A DNA stretch of 24,485 nucleotides from JALXDT01 sp964634755 (lineage in GTDB: Bacteria; Acidobacteriota; Aminicenantia; JAMOAD01), in the NCBI GenBank assembly GCA_964634755.1, contig CAZWJH010000031.1, forward strand, positions 1 to 24,485, in the 5' to 3' direction. Shown here one piece after another: positions 1 through 7,366 of the stretch. Numbering within the stretch: the first letter of the stretch is position 1; each line of letters starts with the position of its first letter. Made by a program: the position numbers and the translations under genes. The notes beneath the pieces were generated by a model. It worked only from the letters and a program-made list of their open reading frames with translations, was not told where the DNA came from and made no database searches.

Positions 1-4
1 TTCC

Positions 5-33
5 TTGCTCTCAAAAAACATTTGGTATATAAT
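5..33 (+). promoter_or_regulatory. Possible sigma70-type promoter for tatA
   Basis: TTGCTC (5-10), a 17-nt spacer and TATAAT (28-33) lie just before the tatA ribosome binding site. The -10 is perfect but the -35 is weak. The predicted start near 40 would leave only about 10 nt of leader and fall at the Shine-Dalgarno, so the assignment is tentative. Confidence 0.35.
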
Positions 34-49
34 TTTTTTGGAGGTTAAA

Positions 50-232
50 ATGTTTGGATCATTAGGTTTGCCAGAATTATTATTAATAGCTTTTATAATC
101 GTTCTTCTTTTTGGAGCTAATAAAATACCGGAAGTCTTCAGAGGCCTTGGAAAAGGTATAAAAAGTTTCAAAGAAGAGATGAAAAAGGATAACCCGGAAG
201 AGAAAAAAGAGGACAAAAAACTTGAGGATTAA
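50..232 (+). CDS. tatA: Sec-independent protein translocase subunit TatA
   Basis: A 60-aa TatA-family protein, the pore-forming subunit that moves folded twin-arginine substrates across the inner membrane. The sequence shows the family layout: a short N-terminus (MFGSLGLPELL), one transmembrane helix (about residues 6-21), the hinge with the conserved FG pair, an amphipathic helix containing FRGLGKGIKSF, and a charged, disordered Lys/Glu tail. An in-frame ATG at 5 would add 15 residues, but the ATG at 50 is preferred because GGAGGTT (40-46) lies 3-4 nt upstream and TatA starts right before this helix. The stop codon shares one base with the ATG of the methyltransferase gene, so the two are probably translationally coupled. 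No tatC is in the window. TatA versus TatB or TatE cannot be settled from sequence alone, but the length and FG motif favour TatA. Confidence 0.9.
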   Translation: MFGSLGLPELLLIAFIIVLLFGANKIPEVFRGLGKGIKSFKEEMKKDNPEEKKEDKKLED

Positions 233-1260
233 TGCAAAGATACATAGAAAGCCTTGAGAAAGAAGAAAGAAAATTAGAGCATAAAATAAAAGAGATAGAT
301 AAAAAATTAGGAAAGTTCAAAGGGATAAAAGCGCTTTTTTCAATCTCTGATATCATTCAACTTTTCAAAGAAAAAGAAAAGCTTTTACTAAAATTAACAG
401 ACATAAAAGATAAAAAGTGGGATGCACTTTCAAACAACCATTTAACACTGCACTTTAAAAGCATAATATGGCAACTTGATAGACTTTCAGCAATCTACAA
501 TGATGTTAGAACTCTTCTTTTGGAATTTAATGAAATAGGAGAAATCCTTAACAAGCTCAAAAAGGGGAAAAAAGAGCTCACGAATGAAGAGCAAAAAGAA
601 ATTAAATCAATAATAGAACTTGCGGGCTACTCATCCTTTGAAAGAAGATTTAGAAAAGAGAAAGATGTAAAAAAATCCTTTGAAAATTATATTACATTTT
701 TCCCGGAAAAAGGACTGATTCTTGATCTCGGTTGCGGAAGGGGAGAATTTTTGGAACTTGTTGAAGACAGCGGAAGATTTGGTATCGGGGTTGATATTGA
801 CGAAGGAATGCTGAAAATTGCAAAGAGGAAAGGCTTGAAAGTTTTTCAAGGAGATCTTATAAACTTCTTAAAAAACAAAGAGGATAGTTCCTTTGAAGGA
901 ATTTTCTCTTCTCAGGTAATAGAACATTTAGAATTTTCAATGGTAAGAGAACTTGTTTCCCTTGCATTTAAGAAATTAAAAAAAGGAGGAGTTATAATTT
1001 TAGAAACAATTAACCCTCTTTCATGGTTTTCCTTTTCTCAAATATTTTTACTTGATCCTACCCATAGATTTGCTGTTCACCCAGAGCTTATGAGGTTTCT
1101 CCTCGAAAAAAACGGTTTTTCCGAGATTGAAATAATATTATCTCAGCCACCAGACATTAAACTAAAAGAAACTGATAATCCTGTAATAAACTATAATATT
1201 GATCTTCTTAATAAACACCTCTTTGCTGAGACAAATTTTGCAATAAAAGGGATTAGATAG
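232..1260 (+). CDS. Class I SAM-dependent methyltransferase with N-terminal coiled coil
   Basis: A 342-aa protein. Residues 1-125 are highly charged and look like long coiled-coil helices. Residues about 150-290 form a Rossmann-type methyltransferase domain: motif I LDLGCGRGE (164-172), the acidic ribose-binding residue in GVDID (D188), and a post-motif II SSQVIEHL (about 226-233). The later segment DPTHRF..HPE resembles the THxRPxHPE signature of methyltransferases that act in surface-polysaccharide clusters, including the WbdD-like chain-terminating type. That suggests a glycan or lipid-linked substrate, but this is inference. The start overlaps the tatA stop by one base, and GAGG at 224-227 gives a plausible ribosome binding site. 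No kinase domain (found in WbdD) is present, and no polysaccharide cluster is adjacent. The methyltransferase fold is secure; the substrate is unknown. Confidence 0.8.
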   Translation: MQRYIESLEKEERKLEHKIKEIDKKLGKFKGIKALFSISDIIQLFKEKEKLLLKLTDIKDKKWDALSNNHLTLHFKSIIWQLDRLSAIYNDVRTLLLEFNEIGEILNKLKKGKKELTNEEQKEIKSIIELAGYSSFERRFRKEKDVKKSFENYITFFPEKGLILDLGCGRGEFLELVEDSGRFGIGVDIDEGMLKIAKRKGLKVFQGDLINFLKNKEDSSFEGIFSSQVIEHLEFSMVRELVSLAFKKLKKGGVIILETINPLSWFSFSQIFLLDPTHRFAVHPELMRFLLEKNGFSEIEIILSQPPDIKLKETDNPVINYNIDLLNKHLFAETNFAIKGIR

Positions 1261-1282
1261 ATAAAATTTAACTATGATATGT

Positions 1283-1311
1283 TTGATAATTGATTTTTTT
1301 TATTTTATAAT
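1283..1311 (+). promoter_or_regulatory. Sigma70-type promoter for pckA operon
   Basis: TTGATA (1283-1288), a 17-nt spacer and a perfect TATAAT (1306-1311). A second TATAAT lies at 1314-1319 with a possible TTGATT -35 (1290-1295) at 18 nt. Both are in the 82-nt gap before pckA and would give a leader of about 20-25 nt ahead of the GGAGGAGG ribosome binding site (1329-1336). Confidence 0.7.
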
Positions 1312-1342
1312 CCTATAATTTATTTTTTGGAGGAGGTATAAT

Positions 1343-2989
1343 ATGGATATAAAAGAAATGGCTTTAAATCTTTTAAAAAGCCATAAAAATGTAAAAGAGG
1401 ATTCACCACGAAAAGAACTAATTAAAGCAACAGTTGAAAGAAAAGAGGCAATTGTTAGCAAAAATGGAGCTCTTGCCACATGGACTCCACCCGAGTCAAC
1501 CGGAAGAAGCCCTAAAGATACGGTCACTGTTAAAAGGAAGGAGAGCGAGGGCAATATAGATTGGGATTCTCCTTACAATATTCCAATTACTGAAGATACC
1601 TTTGATATGCTTCTGGAAGATACGTTATCTTTGTTAAAAAACAAAGAGGAAGTTTTCGTTACAAACAGAGTAATAGGAGCAGACAGTAAGTATGCTTTAC
1701 CGGTAAAAACAATAACAGACAAAGCCTTGATAGCTCTCTTTACGAATAATATGTTCAGGCCAGTCCCTGATGATATTTCAAAAAGCATTTTCTATGACAA
1801 ACCTTTCACGCTTTTTGTATTACCTTATGATAAACTGAAGAGAGAGAAATATGAAGGAAGATTGAGGAAATTACCTGATGGGAAAACAACAAATATGGCA
1901 ATAGCGATAGATTACGACAGAAGAGCGGGAATTGTATTCGGTTCGGCTTATCTCGGTTCAGTAAAAAAGCTTATGTTTACAGTTATGAACTACTATTTAC
2001 CCGAAAACGATATTTTACCTTTGCATGCATCCGCAAATGAAGGGAAAGACGGAGGTTCCGCTCTCTTCCTAGGGCTCTCTGGTACAGGAAAGACCACTCT
2101 TTCCGCAGATCCATCTAGGGCACTTTTGGGAGATGATGAGCATGGATGGAGCGATGATGGAATTGCCAATTTTGAAAATGGCTGCTATGCAAAAATGATA
2201 AGATTGAGCGCAGAAAAAGAACCGGAAATTTACAATGCAGTAATGCACAAAGACGATTATCTTAATCACGGAGCAATAGTGGAAAACGCCATGATCTATC
2301 CAAATGGGGAATTTGACTTTTATGATGCAAGACTTACGGAAAATTCAAGATCATCATATCCCTTAACCTATCTCTCAAATATAAAGGAATCTTCCAAATC
2401 TGGTCACCCGCGAACTATCATCTTCCTCACAGCGGATGCAAACGGAGTACTTCCACCGGTAGCAAAATTGAATGAAGAGCAGGCTATGCTCTGGTTTCTA
2501 ATGGGTTATACAAGCAAACTTGCAGGGACAGAAACAGGAATAGTTGATCCTGTGTCAACATTTTCAAGATTTTTCGGTGAACCATTTATGCCGAGAAACC
2601 CCAATGATTATGCGGAGATGTTAGGAGAAAAGATGAGAAAGCACAATACGGATGTCTATCTGATAAACACAGGATGGACAGGAGGTCCTTATGGGGTGGG
2701 AAAAAGGTTTGATATAAATATCACACGAAAAATAGTTGAAGCAGCTGTAACAGGAAAATTAAGAGATGTAGAATATTATGAAGATAAAAGATTTCACATT
2801 AACATACCAAAAAAATGCCCTGGAGATATTCCTTCGGAAATCCTTGATCCAAGGTTAACATGGAAGGATAAGGAAGAGTTTGAGAGAAGGGCTAACAAAT
2901 TAGCTGAAGATTTTAGCAAGCATTTTGATAAAGCTTATGGCAACAAAAATCTTTCTGAAAAAATCGTAAAACAGTGTCCCGGTAAATAA
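1343..2989 (+). CDS. pckA: Phosphoenolpyruvate carboxykinase (ATP)
   Basis: A 548-aa ATP-dependent PEP carboxykinase, close to the usual length of about 540. It interconverts oxaloacetate + ATP and PEP + CO2 + ADP in the cytoplasm: the first committed step of gluconeogenesis, or an anaplerotic/energy-conserving reaction in fermenters. Visible signatures are the substrate-binding GRSPKD (54-59, R55), metal-binding K208/K209 in the KKLMF segment and H228 in LHASAN, the P-loop GLSGTGKT (244-251, K250), the metal/kinase-2 segment LLGDDEHGW (D264/D265 region), and a conserved NTGWTGGPYG near the C-terminus. The ATP-type P-loop, rather than the GTP-type sequence, defines the family. The start follows a strong GGAGGAGG at good spacing. 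The gene heads an apparent operon with the kinase-like gene, whose ATG shares one base with this stop codon. No key residue appears to be missing. Confidence 0.97.
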   Translation: MDIKEMALNLLKSHKNVKEDSPRKELIKATVERKEAIVSKNGALATWTPPESTGRSPKDTVTVKRKESEGNIDWDSPYNIPITEDTFDMLLEDTLSLLKNKEEVFVTNRVIGADSKYALPVKTITDKALIALFTNNMFRPVPDDISKSIFYDKPFTLFVLPYDKLKREKYEGRLRKLPDGKTTNMAIAIDYDRRAGIVFGSAYLGSVKKLMFTVMNYYLPENDILPLHASANEGKDGGSALFLGLSGTGKTTLSADPSRALLGDDEHGWSDDGIANFENGCYAKMIRLSAEKEPEIYNAVMHKDDYLNHGAIVENAMIYPNGEFDFYDARLTENSRSSYPLTYLSNIKESSKSGHPRTIIFLTADANGVLPPVAKLNEEQAMLWFLMGYTSKLAGTETGIVDPVSTFSRFFGEPFMPRNPNDYAEMLGEKMRKHNTDVYLINTGWTGGPYGVGKRFDINITRKIVEAAVTGKLRDVEYYEDKRFHINIPKKCPGDIPSEILDPRLTWKDKEEFERRANKLAEDFSKHFDKAYGNKNLSEKIVKQCPGK

Positions 2990-3564
2990 TGAAAGGAGTA
3001 AAGATAGGTCTAACTGGTCCCCTTGCATCAGGAAAAGGAGAGGTTTCAAAATATCTAAAATTAAGAGGATTTAAATACATTTCCCTTTCGGATATGGTAA
3101 GAGAAGAACTTAAAAAGAGAAGGCTTGAAGAAACAAGGGATAATCTTATGATGATTGGAAATAGCCTTAGAAAAGAAGAGGGAGCGGGAGTTTTCGGAAA
3201 AAGGGTAAAAGAAAAAATAGAGAATGGAAATAAAGAGCTAAATTGGGTTATCGATGGAATCAGGAACCCTGCAGAAATTGAGGAACTCAGAAAGATGGAA
3301 AAATTTTTTCTACTCGCTGTTGCTGCGCCAAAAGAGACCTTGATAGAGCGAGTAAAAAACAGAAAAAGGCGTTCTGATCCATTGTCAGAAGAGCAAATAG
3401 AAAAAAAACTTATGCGGGAGTGGGGAATAGATGAGCCTCCCGATGGCCAACAAGTTGGTGCCTGTATGGGAGAGGCTGATTTTTTTGTTATGAATGATGC
3501 AAGTCTTGAAGAACTTCACAATTTTTTAGATTCCCTTCTTTCGGCAATAGAAAAAAATATTTAA
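2989..3564 (+). CDS. P-loop nucleotide kinase-like protein (UPF0200 / dephospho-CoA kinase-like)
   Basis: A 191-aa protein with an N-terminal Walker A GPLASGKGE (10-18, K16), a DGIRNP segment (89-94) and an arginine-rich lid-like stretch RKRRSDP (125-131). This is the architecture of small nucleoside-monophosphate or dephospho-CoA kinase-like proteins, including archaeal UPF0200 and the kinase-like N-terminal domain of some deoxycytidylate deaminases. The DGIRNP.E..EL pattern is especially like that group. No deaminase domain follows. The substrate cannot be assigned; a canonical CoaE is less likely because the P-loop and DGIRNP context differ from it. It is translationally coupled to pckA through a one-base overlap, has no evident Shine-Dalgarno of its own, and is followed after 1 nt by the metallopeptidase gene. 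Fold confident, reaction unknown. Confidence 0.7.
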   Translation: MKGVKIGLTGPLASGKGEVSKYLKLRGFKYISLSDMVREELKKRRLEETRDNLMMIGNSLRKEEGAGVFGKRVKEKIENGNKELNWVIDGIRNPAEIEELRKMEKFFLLAVAAPKETLIERVKNRKRRSDPLSEEQIEKKLMREWGIDEPPDGQQVGACMGEADFFVMNDASLEELHNFLDSLLSAIEKNI

Positions 3565-3565
3565 T

Positions 3566-5257
3566 ATGAAATTCCGGAATTTTTTATCTCTGGTTTTAAT
3601 CGGAGGTTTTATAATGGGAAACTTATCGTGCGGAAAAACTGATTATGATAAAAAGGGGGAAGAATTAGTGCATTCCATAGAAAAAAAGGTCAAAATAATT
3701 GAAAGGGACGCGAGTCTTTCTTACTGGAATGCAATGGTAACCGGCAAAGATGAATACTTTAGAAAATACGAAGAGCTGAATAAGAAGATTGCTGATATTT
3801 ATTCTGACAAGAATGAGTATGAAAAACTAAAAAATATTTACGAAAGCGGGAAAATAACAAAATATGAATTAAAAAGAGAAATTGAATTACTCCTTTTAAA
3901 TTTTAAAAGAAATCAGATTCCGAAAGATTTGAGAGATGAAATAATAATTTTGGAAACTAAGTTAGAAAAAGAATTCTCTACTTTTCGTGGAAAGGTAGAT
4001 GGAAAAGAGGTAAGCGCCAATGAAATTTCAGAAATTTTAAAAAAATCAAAAAATTCTGAAGAGAGAAGAAAGTATTGGGAAGCATCAAAAAGTGTAGGAG
4101 AGATTCTCTCTAAAGATTTTCTCAAATTGGTTAAACTTAGAAACAGAGTAGCACATATATTGGGATTTAAAAACTATTATGTAATGTCTCTTGAACTCTC
4201 AGAGCAAACCGAAGAGGATATTCTTGAGATTTTTGATGATTTGGCAAAAAGCACTGAAGAGCCCTTTAAAAAGATAAAATCGGAAATAGATTTTAAACTA
4301 TCTCAAAGATACGGAATCTCTCCCAATGAGCTTATGCCCTGGCATTATGAGGACCCATACTTTCAAGAAGGGGTCTCCATAAATGAGACAAATATTGACT
4401 TTTTTATAAAAGGGAAAGATATAATAAAAATAACAGAGGCTTTTTACAAAAGCATAGGAATAGAACTTTCGGATGTAATTAAAAGAAGTGATTTTTATGA
4501 AAAAAAAGGGAAGAATCCCCATGCTTTTGAAATAATGATAGGAAGATCCGGAGATGTCAGGGTATTGATGAATATAAAAGATAATAGTCAATGGCTTGAA
4601 ACTGCACTTCATGAGTTCGGACATGCAGCATATTCAAAGTACATTGATAAAAAACTACCCTATTTTTTAAGAGAAGAAGCTCACATTTTTGTAACAGAGG
4701 CAATTGCAATGCTCTTTGGAAGATTAACAAAAAACCCATATTGGCTACAAAAAGCCTTAAACATCAAAGAAGACGAAATCAATAAAATTAGGATGGCTCT
4801 TTTAAAAGAATTTTTGGAATCCCAGCTTATTTTCTCAAGATGGGCTCAGGTAATGATGAGATTTGAAAGAGAGCTTTACTATAACCAGGATCAAGACCTT
4901 AATGAACTCTGGTGGAAGCTTAAAGAAAGATATCAATTTATTAAAAAACCGGAGGGGAGGAATAAACCGGATTATGCAGCCAAAATACATATTATCTCTG
5001 ACCCCGTCTATTATCACAATTATATGCTCGGAGAAATATTAGCCTCTCAATTGAACAATTATATTATTTCCAAACTTTACAAAGAAAAGAACAAGACTTT
5101 AGTCCCCTATTATGGCGAAAAAAAGATAGGAGAATTTCTCATAGATAGTGTTTTCAAGCAGGGAGCTAAATATAGATGGGATAAACTAATATTAAAGGCA
5201 ACAGGAGAAGAGCTAACCACTAAGTATTACGTGAAAATGTTTTTCCTCCTAGAATAA
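3566..5257 (+). CDS. M2-like zinc metallopeptidase, predicted lipoprotein
   Basis: A 563-aa gluzincin peptidase resembling bacterial M2 (peptidyl-dipeptidase A, ACE-like) and related M3 oligopeptidases. The N-terminus has a basic start, a hydrophobic stretch and a lipobox-like LSCG with the cysteine near residue 22, so the mature enzyme should be a lipid-anchored protein in the periplasm or on the outer membrane. The zinc site is HEFGH (349-353), with the third ligand E378 in TEAIAM, 25 residues after the second histidine as in ACE (HEAIGD). The helix-rich N-terminal half is typical of the family. Near the C-terminus, DPVYYHNYMLGE matches the substrate-side Tyr region. It likely trims small peptides. 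It begins 1 nt after the kinase-like gene without a clear ribosome binding site, so it is probably coupled. It ends 4 nt from the convergent fliK stop. Confidence 0.85.
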   Translation: MKFRNFLSLVLIGGFIMGNLSCGKTDYDKKGEELVHSIEKKVKIIERDASLSYWNAMVTGKDEYFRKYEELNKKIADIYSDKNEYEKLKNIYESGKITKYELKREIELLLLNFKRNQIPKDLRDEIIILETKLEKEFSTFRGKVDGKEVSANEISEILKKSKNSEERRKYWEASKSVGEILSKDFLKLVKLRNRVAHILGFKNYYVMSLELSEQTEEDILEIFDDLAKSTEEPFKKIKSEIDFKLSQRYGISPNELMPWHYEDPYFQEGVSINETNIDFFIKGKDIIKITEAFYKSIGIELSDVIKRSDFYEKKGKNPHAFEIMIGRSGDVRVLMNIKDNSQWLETALHEFGHAAYSKYIDKKLPYFLREEAHIFVTEAIAMLFGRLTKNPYWLQKALNIKEDEINKIRMALLKEFLESQLIFSRWAQVMMRFERELYYNQDQDLNELWWKLKERYQFIKKPEGRNKPDYAAKIHIISDPVYYHNYMLGEILASQLNNYIISKLYKEKNKTLVPYYGEKKIGEFLIDSVFKQGAKYRWDKLILKATGEELTTKYYVKMFFLLE

Positions 5258-5261
5258 ATCC

Positions 5262-6353
5262 TCAGGCTTTAATATCAACTCTTCCGCTCAAATAATCCAT
5301 GACTCCAATATATTCTTCATTATATTCAGGATTCTCTTTTCCTTCTGTATATAGTTTAAACTTTATCTTCTTTTGATTTCCCTCTTCTTTCCCATTTCCA
5401 TCTCCTTTCTCACCAGAATTAAACTCGCTTAAAGTTTGTATAATAGGCAAATCAAATTTTAAACCGAGGTTTTCAATATTTGTTTTAAGTGTTTCAATAC
5501 CTGAATTCAGATAGTGTTGCACTTCCGGCTTCTGGACATAAACTTTCATATCCATCTTTTTATCATTACTGAAAGAAAGCTGAATGTAAATTTTCCCCAA
5601 ATCCGGAGGCTCAAGGTGTATTCTAAAAACCCTGTTCCCCTTTGGCATTGTATTCTGAATTATTTTAGCAACTTCTTCAACTAAATTAGCTCTATTTAAC
5701 TGTGTGCTTTCAGATTTAGGTTTAATCATCTTAAAATTTTCAAATTTAATCTCCCTTGTCTCAGGAGAGATTTTTATCTCTTCCACCTTTGACACTTTCA
5801 CTTTCTCAAGGTCAAGCTTCCTTTTGGAAACTACCTTCTCCTTACTCTTTATATTATCAAGCTCTTTTACTTCTTTTTCACTTCCAGTTTTCTTTTTAGT
5901 TTTTTTCACATTTTTTTCTCCTATTATTTTATCAACAGCTACTTTTTCCACTTCCACTTTGACTTTTTTACCTTTCCCCTTAACAAGTTTAAGAGCCACT
6001 TCATCACTTTCAGTTTTCTTGATATCTTTCCCTTTTAAATTTTCCTGTTTAACTTTTACTTTAGGCTCTTCGACTTTCTTTTTAACATCACTTTTCATCT
6101 TCTTTACCTTCTCGCTCTTTTGCCCCTTACTTATTACCTCCTTTTTAAGATAATGATGAACAAGTAGGGCGAGAAAATTCTTTTCATCCTTTTCAAGTTT
6201 TCCATTCTTTTTATTTACTCCACCTTTTACCTTTTTCCCCTTTTTTATCTCCCTTACATTTTTTTTCAAGCCTTTTTTCCCTTTAATATCACTGGAATTA
6301 CCGATTCCTTTTTGGATAAAATCCTCATTGGCCAAAATCACCTGATTATCCAT
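5262..6353 (-). CDS. fliK: Flagellar hook-length control protein FliK
   Basis: A 363-aa protein whose C-terminal part (about 224-303) is a Flg_hook domain, with the signature LEPPDLGKI (from about residue 247) followed by the beta strand and the helix ending in LGLKFD. FliK is secreted through the flagellar export gate, measures the hook and switches export from hook to filament substrates. The N-terminal 200 residues are extremely lysine-rich, low-complexity and presumably disordered, as expected for the secreted ruler but unusually biased. A GTG nine bases upstream is in frame but overlaps the ribosome binding site. The ATG at 6353 lies 8 nt after AGGAGG and is preferred. It overlaps the motE-like gene by 8 nt. 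It is last in the flagellar operon and converges on the metallopeptidase gene with a 4-nt gap. Confidence 0.88.
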   Translation of the reverse strand: MDNQVILANEDFIQKGIGNSSDIKGKKGLKKNVREIKKGKKVKGGVNKKNGKLEKDEKNFLALLVHHYLKKEVISKGQKSEKVKKMKSDVKKKVEEPKVKVKQENLKGKDIKKTESDEVALKLVKGKGKKVKVEVEKVAVDKIIGEKNVKKTKKKTGSEKEVKELDNIKSKEKVVSKRKLDLEKVKVSKVEEIKISPETREIKFENFKMIKPKSESTQLNRANLVEEVAKIIQNTMPKGNRVFRIHLEPPDLGKIYIQLSFSNDKKMDMKVYVQKPEVQHYLNSGIETLKTNIENLGLKFDLPIIQTLSEFNSGEKGDGNGKEEGNQKKIKFKLYTEGKENPEYNEEYIGVMDYLSGRVDIKA

Positions 6354-6927
6354 TTTTTCCACCTCCTATCTTTTTTAATTCTTCCATTTTTTCCTTATAT
6401 CCTGCCTGTTTTGCCAAAAAATCTATTAAATCTATAAAAATTTGTTTATGGGTAGTTGAAAGACCCTGCAAAATGCTAATTCTTACTCCCTTTTTCATTG
6501 TAAAAAGAGAAGACACTATGGAATAGAACATTTTTTTATCCGTTTTATAATAGTATACAACAAGGTCAATTGCTGCTTGGGTTTCAAGAGATTCAATAAT
6601 TTTCTTTATTCTTGAATCAAGCTTTTTTGCCTTCCTTGCACTCTCAAGTTGCTTCCAATTTTGAGTAAGTTTTCTTCTTTCCTTCTCAAGCTCCTTAGCT
6701 TTTGCGTTCAATTCATTCTCCCACTGTTTTAGGGCATTTTCTTTATTTTTTAAAACTTTTGACCATCTAAGATAATACTCTTTTTCACTCTTTATCTCTT
6801 TTATTATTTTTTCAATATCAGCACTCTTTGTCTCTTTATTTTTTTGCGAATTTAAAGGAAAAATGAAAAACAAAAGGGCAAAAACAAACATTGCTTTTAG
6901 AATTTTTACCCCGCAGTCAGTTCTCAT
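6346..6927 (-). CDS. MotE-like / MgtE N-terminal-domain-like flagellar protein
   Basis: A 193-aa protein with an N-terminal signal or anchor helix (about residues 9-27), a charged coiled coil (about 35-115), and a C-terminal helical domain (about 115-180) of the MgtE-N / FliG-like type (QAAIDLVVYYYKTDKKMF). This organisation and its place between fliJ and fliK match the MotE family, periplasmic chaperones of the flagellar motor stator or stator-scaffold. The domain is also often labelled magnesium transporter N-terminal, but no transporter is present. A TTG six bases upstream is in frame, but it would leave only 1 nt after AGAGG; the ATG at 6927 has 7-nt spacing and is chosen. It overlaps fliJ by 11 nt and fliK by 8 nt. 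The C-terminal IGGGKNG is encoded by the fliK ribosome binding site. Confidence 0.7.
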   Translation of the reverse strand: MRTDCGVKILKAMFVFALLFFIFPLNSQKNKETKSADIEKIIKEIKSEKEYYLRWSKVLKNKENALKQWENELNAKAKELEKERRKLTQNWKQLESARKAKKLDSRIKKIIESLETQAAIDLVVYYYKTDKKMFYSIVSSLFTMKKGVRISILQGLSTTHKQIFIDLIDFLAKQAGYKEKMEELKKIGGGKNG

Positions 6928-7366
6928 TTTCAAACCTCTTTGAATTTAAGAAAAGATCATCAACCATTTTTTGCTCTTCTTTGTCAAGCTCGTAAAGGTA
7001 CTCTTTCCACTTTTTCTCCCTGTAATTTTCCAAAACCTTTTTCGCTTTCCGAGCCTCTATCCATTCCTTAAGCTTCTCAGATTCTATCTTTTTTTTCTCT
7101 TCAACAATCTTCGCCTGAACTTTCTCAAGCCTTATCAGTTGAGCTATATACCTCTGAACAAGCTGAAAAATTCTCAAATCAAGTTCCCCCTCCATTAAAC
7201 TCTCAAGATACTCTCTTCTCTCTCGCTCCTCTCTGTAGATTTGCTCAAGTCTTTCCTCTGCTTTAACTCTTTCCATCTTTGCCTTAGCCCATTCTTCTTT
7301 CTTCTGTTTTTCTATGTTAATTCTATATGTTAAGAGAGTATCAAAGGGGAACTTAAATCTCTTCAT
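6917..7366 (-). CDS. fliJ: Flagellar export protein FliJ
   Basis: A 149-aa, almost entirely alpha-helical coiled-coil protein rich in Lys, Glu and Arg, starting MKRFKFPFDTLLTYRINIEKQ. The pattern F-F-x-L-(D/L)-x-x-L-x-Y/R near the start is typical of FliJ, and the length matches the usual value of about 145. FliJ is the central stalk of the FliI hexamer, couples ATP hydrolysis to the export gate and escorts empty chaperones. It overlaps fliI by 14 nt upstream (GGAG inside the fliI end serves as ribosome binding site) and the motE-like gene by 11 nt downstream. The sequence is weakly conserved as in all FliJ proteins, so position right after fliI is a large part of the evidence. Confidence 0.88.
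   Translation of the reverse strand: MKRFKFPFDTLLTYRINIEKQKKEEWAKAKMERVKAEERLEQIYREERERREYLESLMEGELDLRIFQLVQRYIAQLIRLEKVQAKIVEEKKKIESEKLKEWIEARKAKKVLENYREKKWKEYLYELDKEEQKMVDDLFLNSKRFENEN

Noticed and set aside
5..49. A 15-residue N-terminal extension of TatA
   Set aside because: It would place polar and aromatic residues before the membrane helix and ignore the GGAGGTT just before the ATG at 50; the promoter-like hexamers lie inside it.
5704..6153. A 149-codon open frame on the + strand opposite fliK, rich in Phe, Leu, Ser and Thr
   Set aside because: It is the antisense of lysine-rich codons (AAA/AAG read as TTT/CTT). There is no ribosome binding site and fliK is clearly coding.
6346..6927. 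Annotation of the motE-like gene as a magnesium transporter
   Set aside because: Only an MgtE-N-like helical domain is present. There are no transporter membrane helices, and the gene lies within a flagellar operon.
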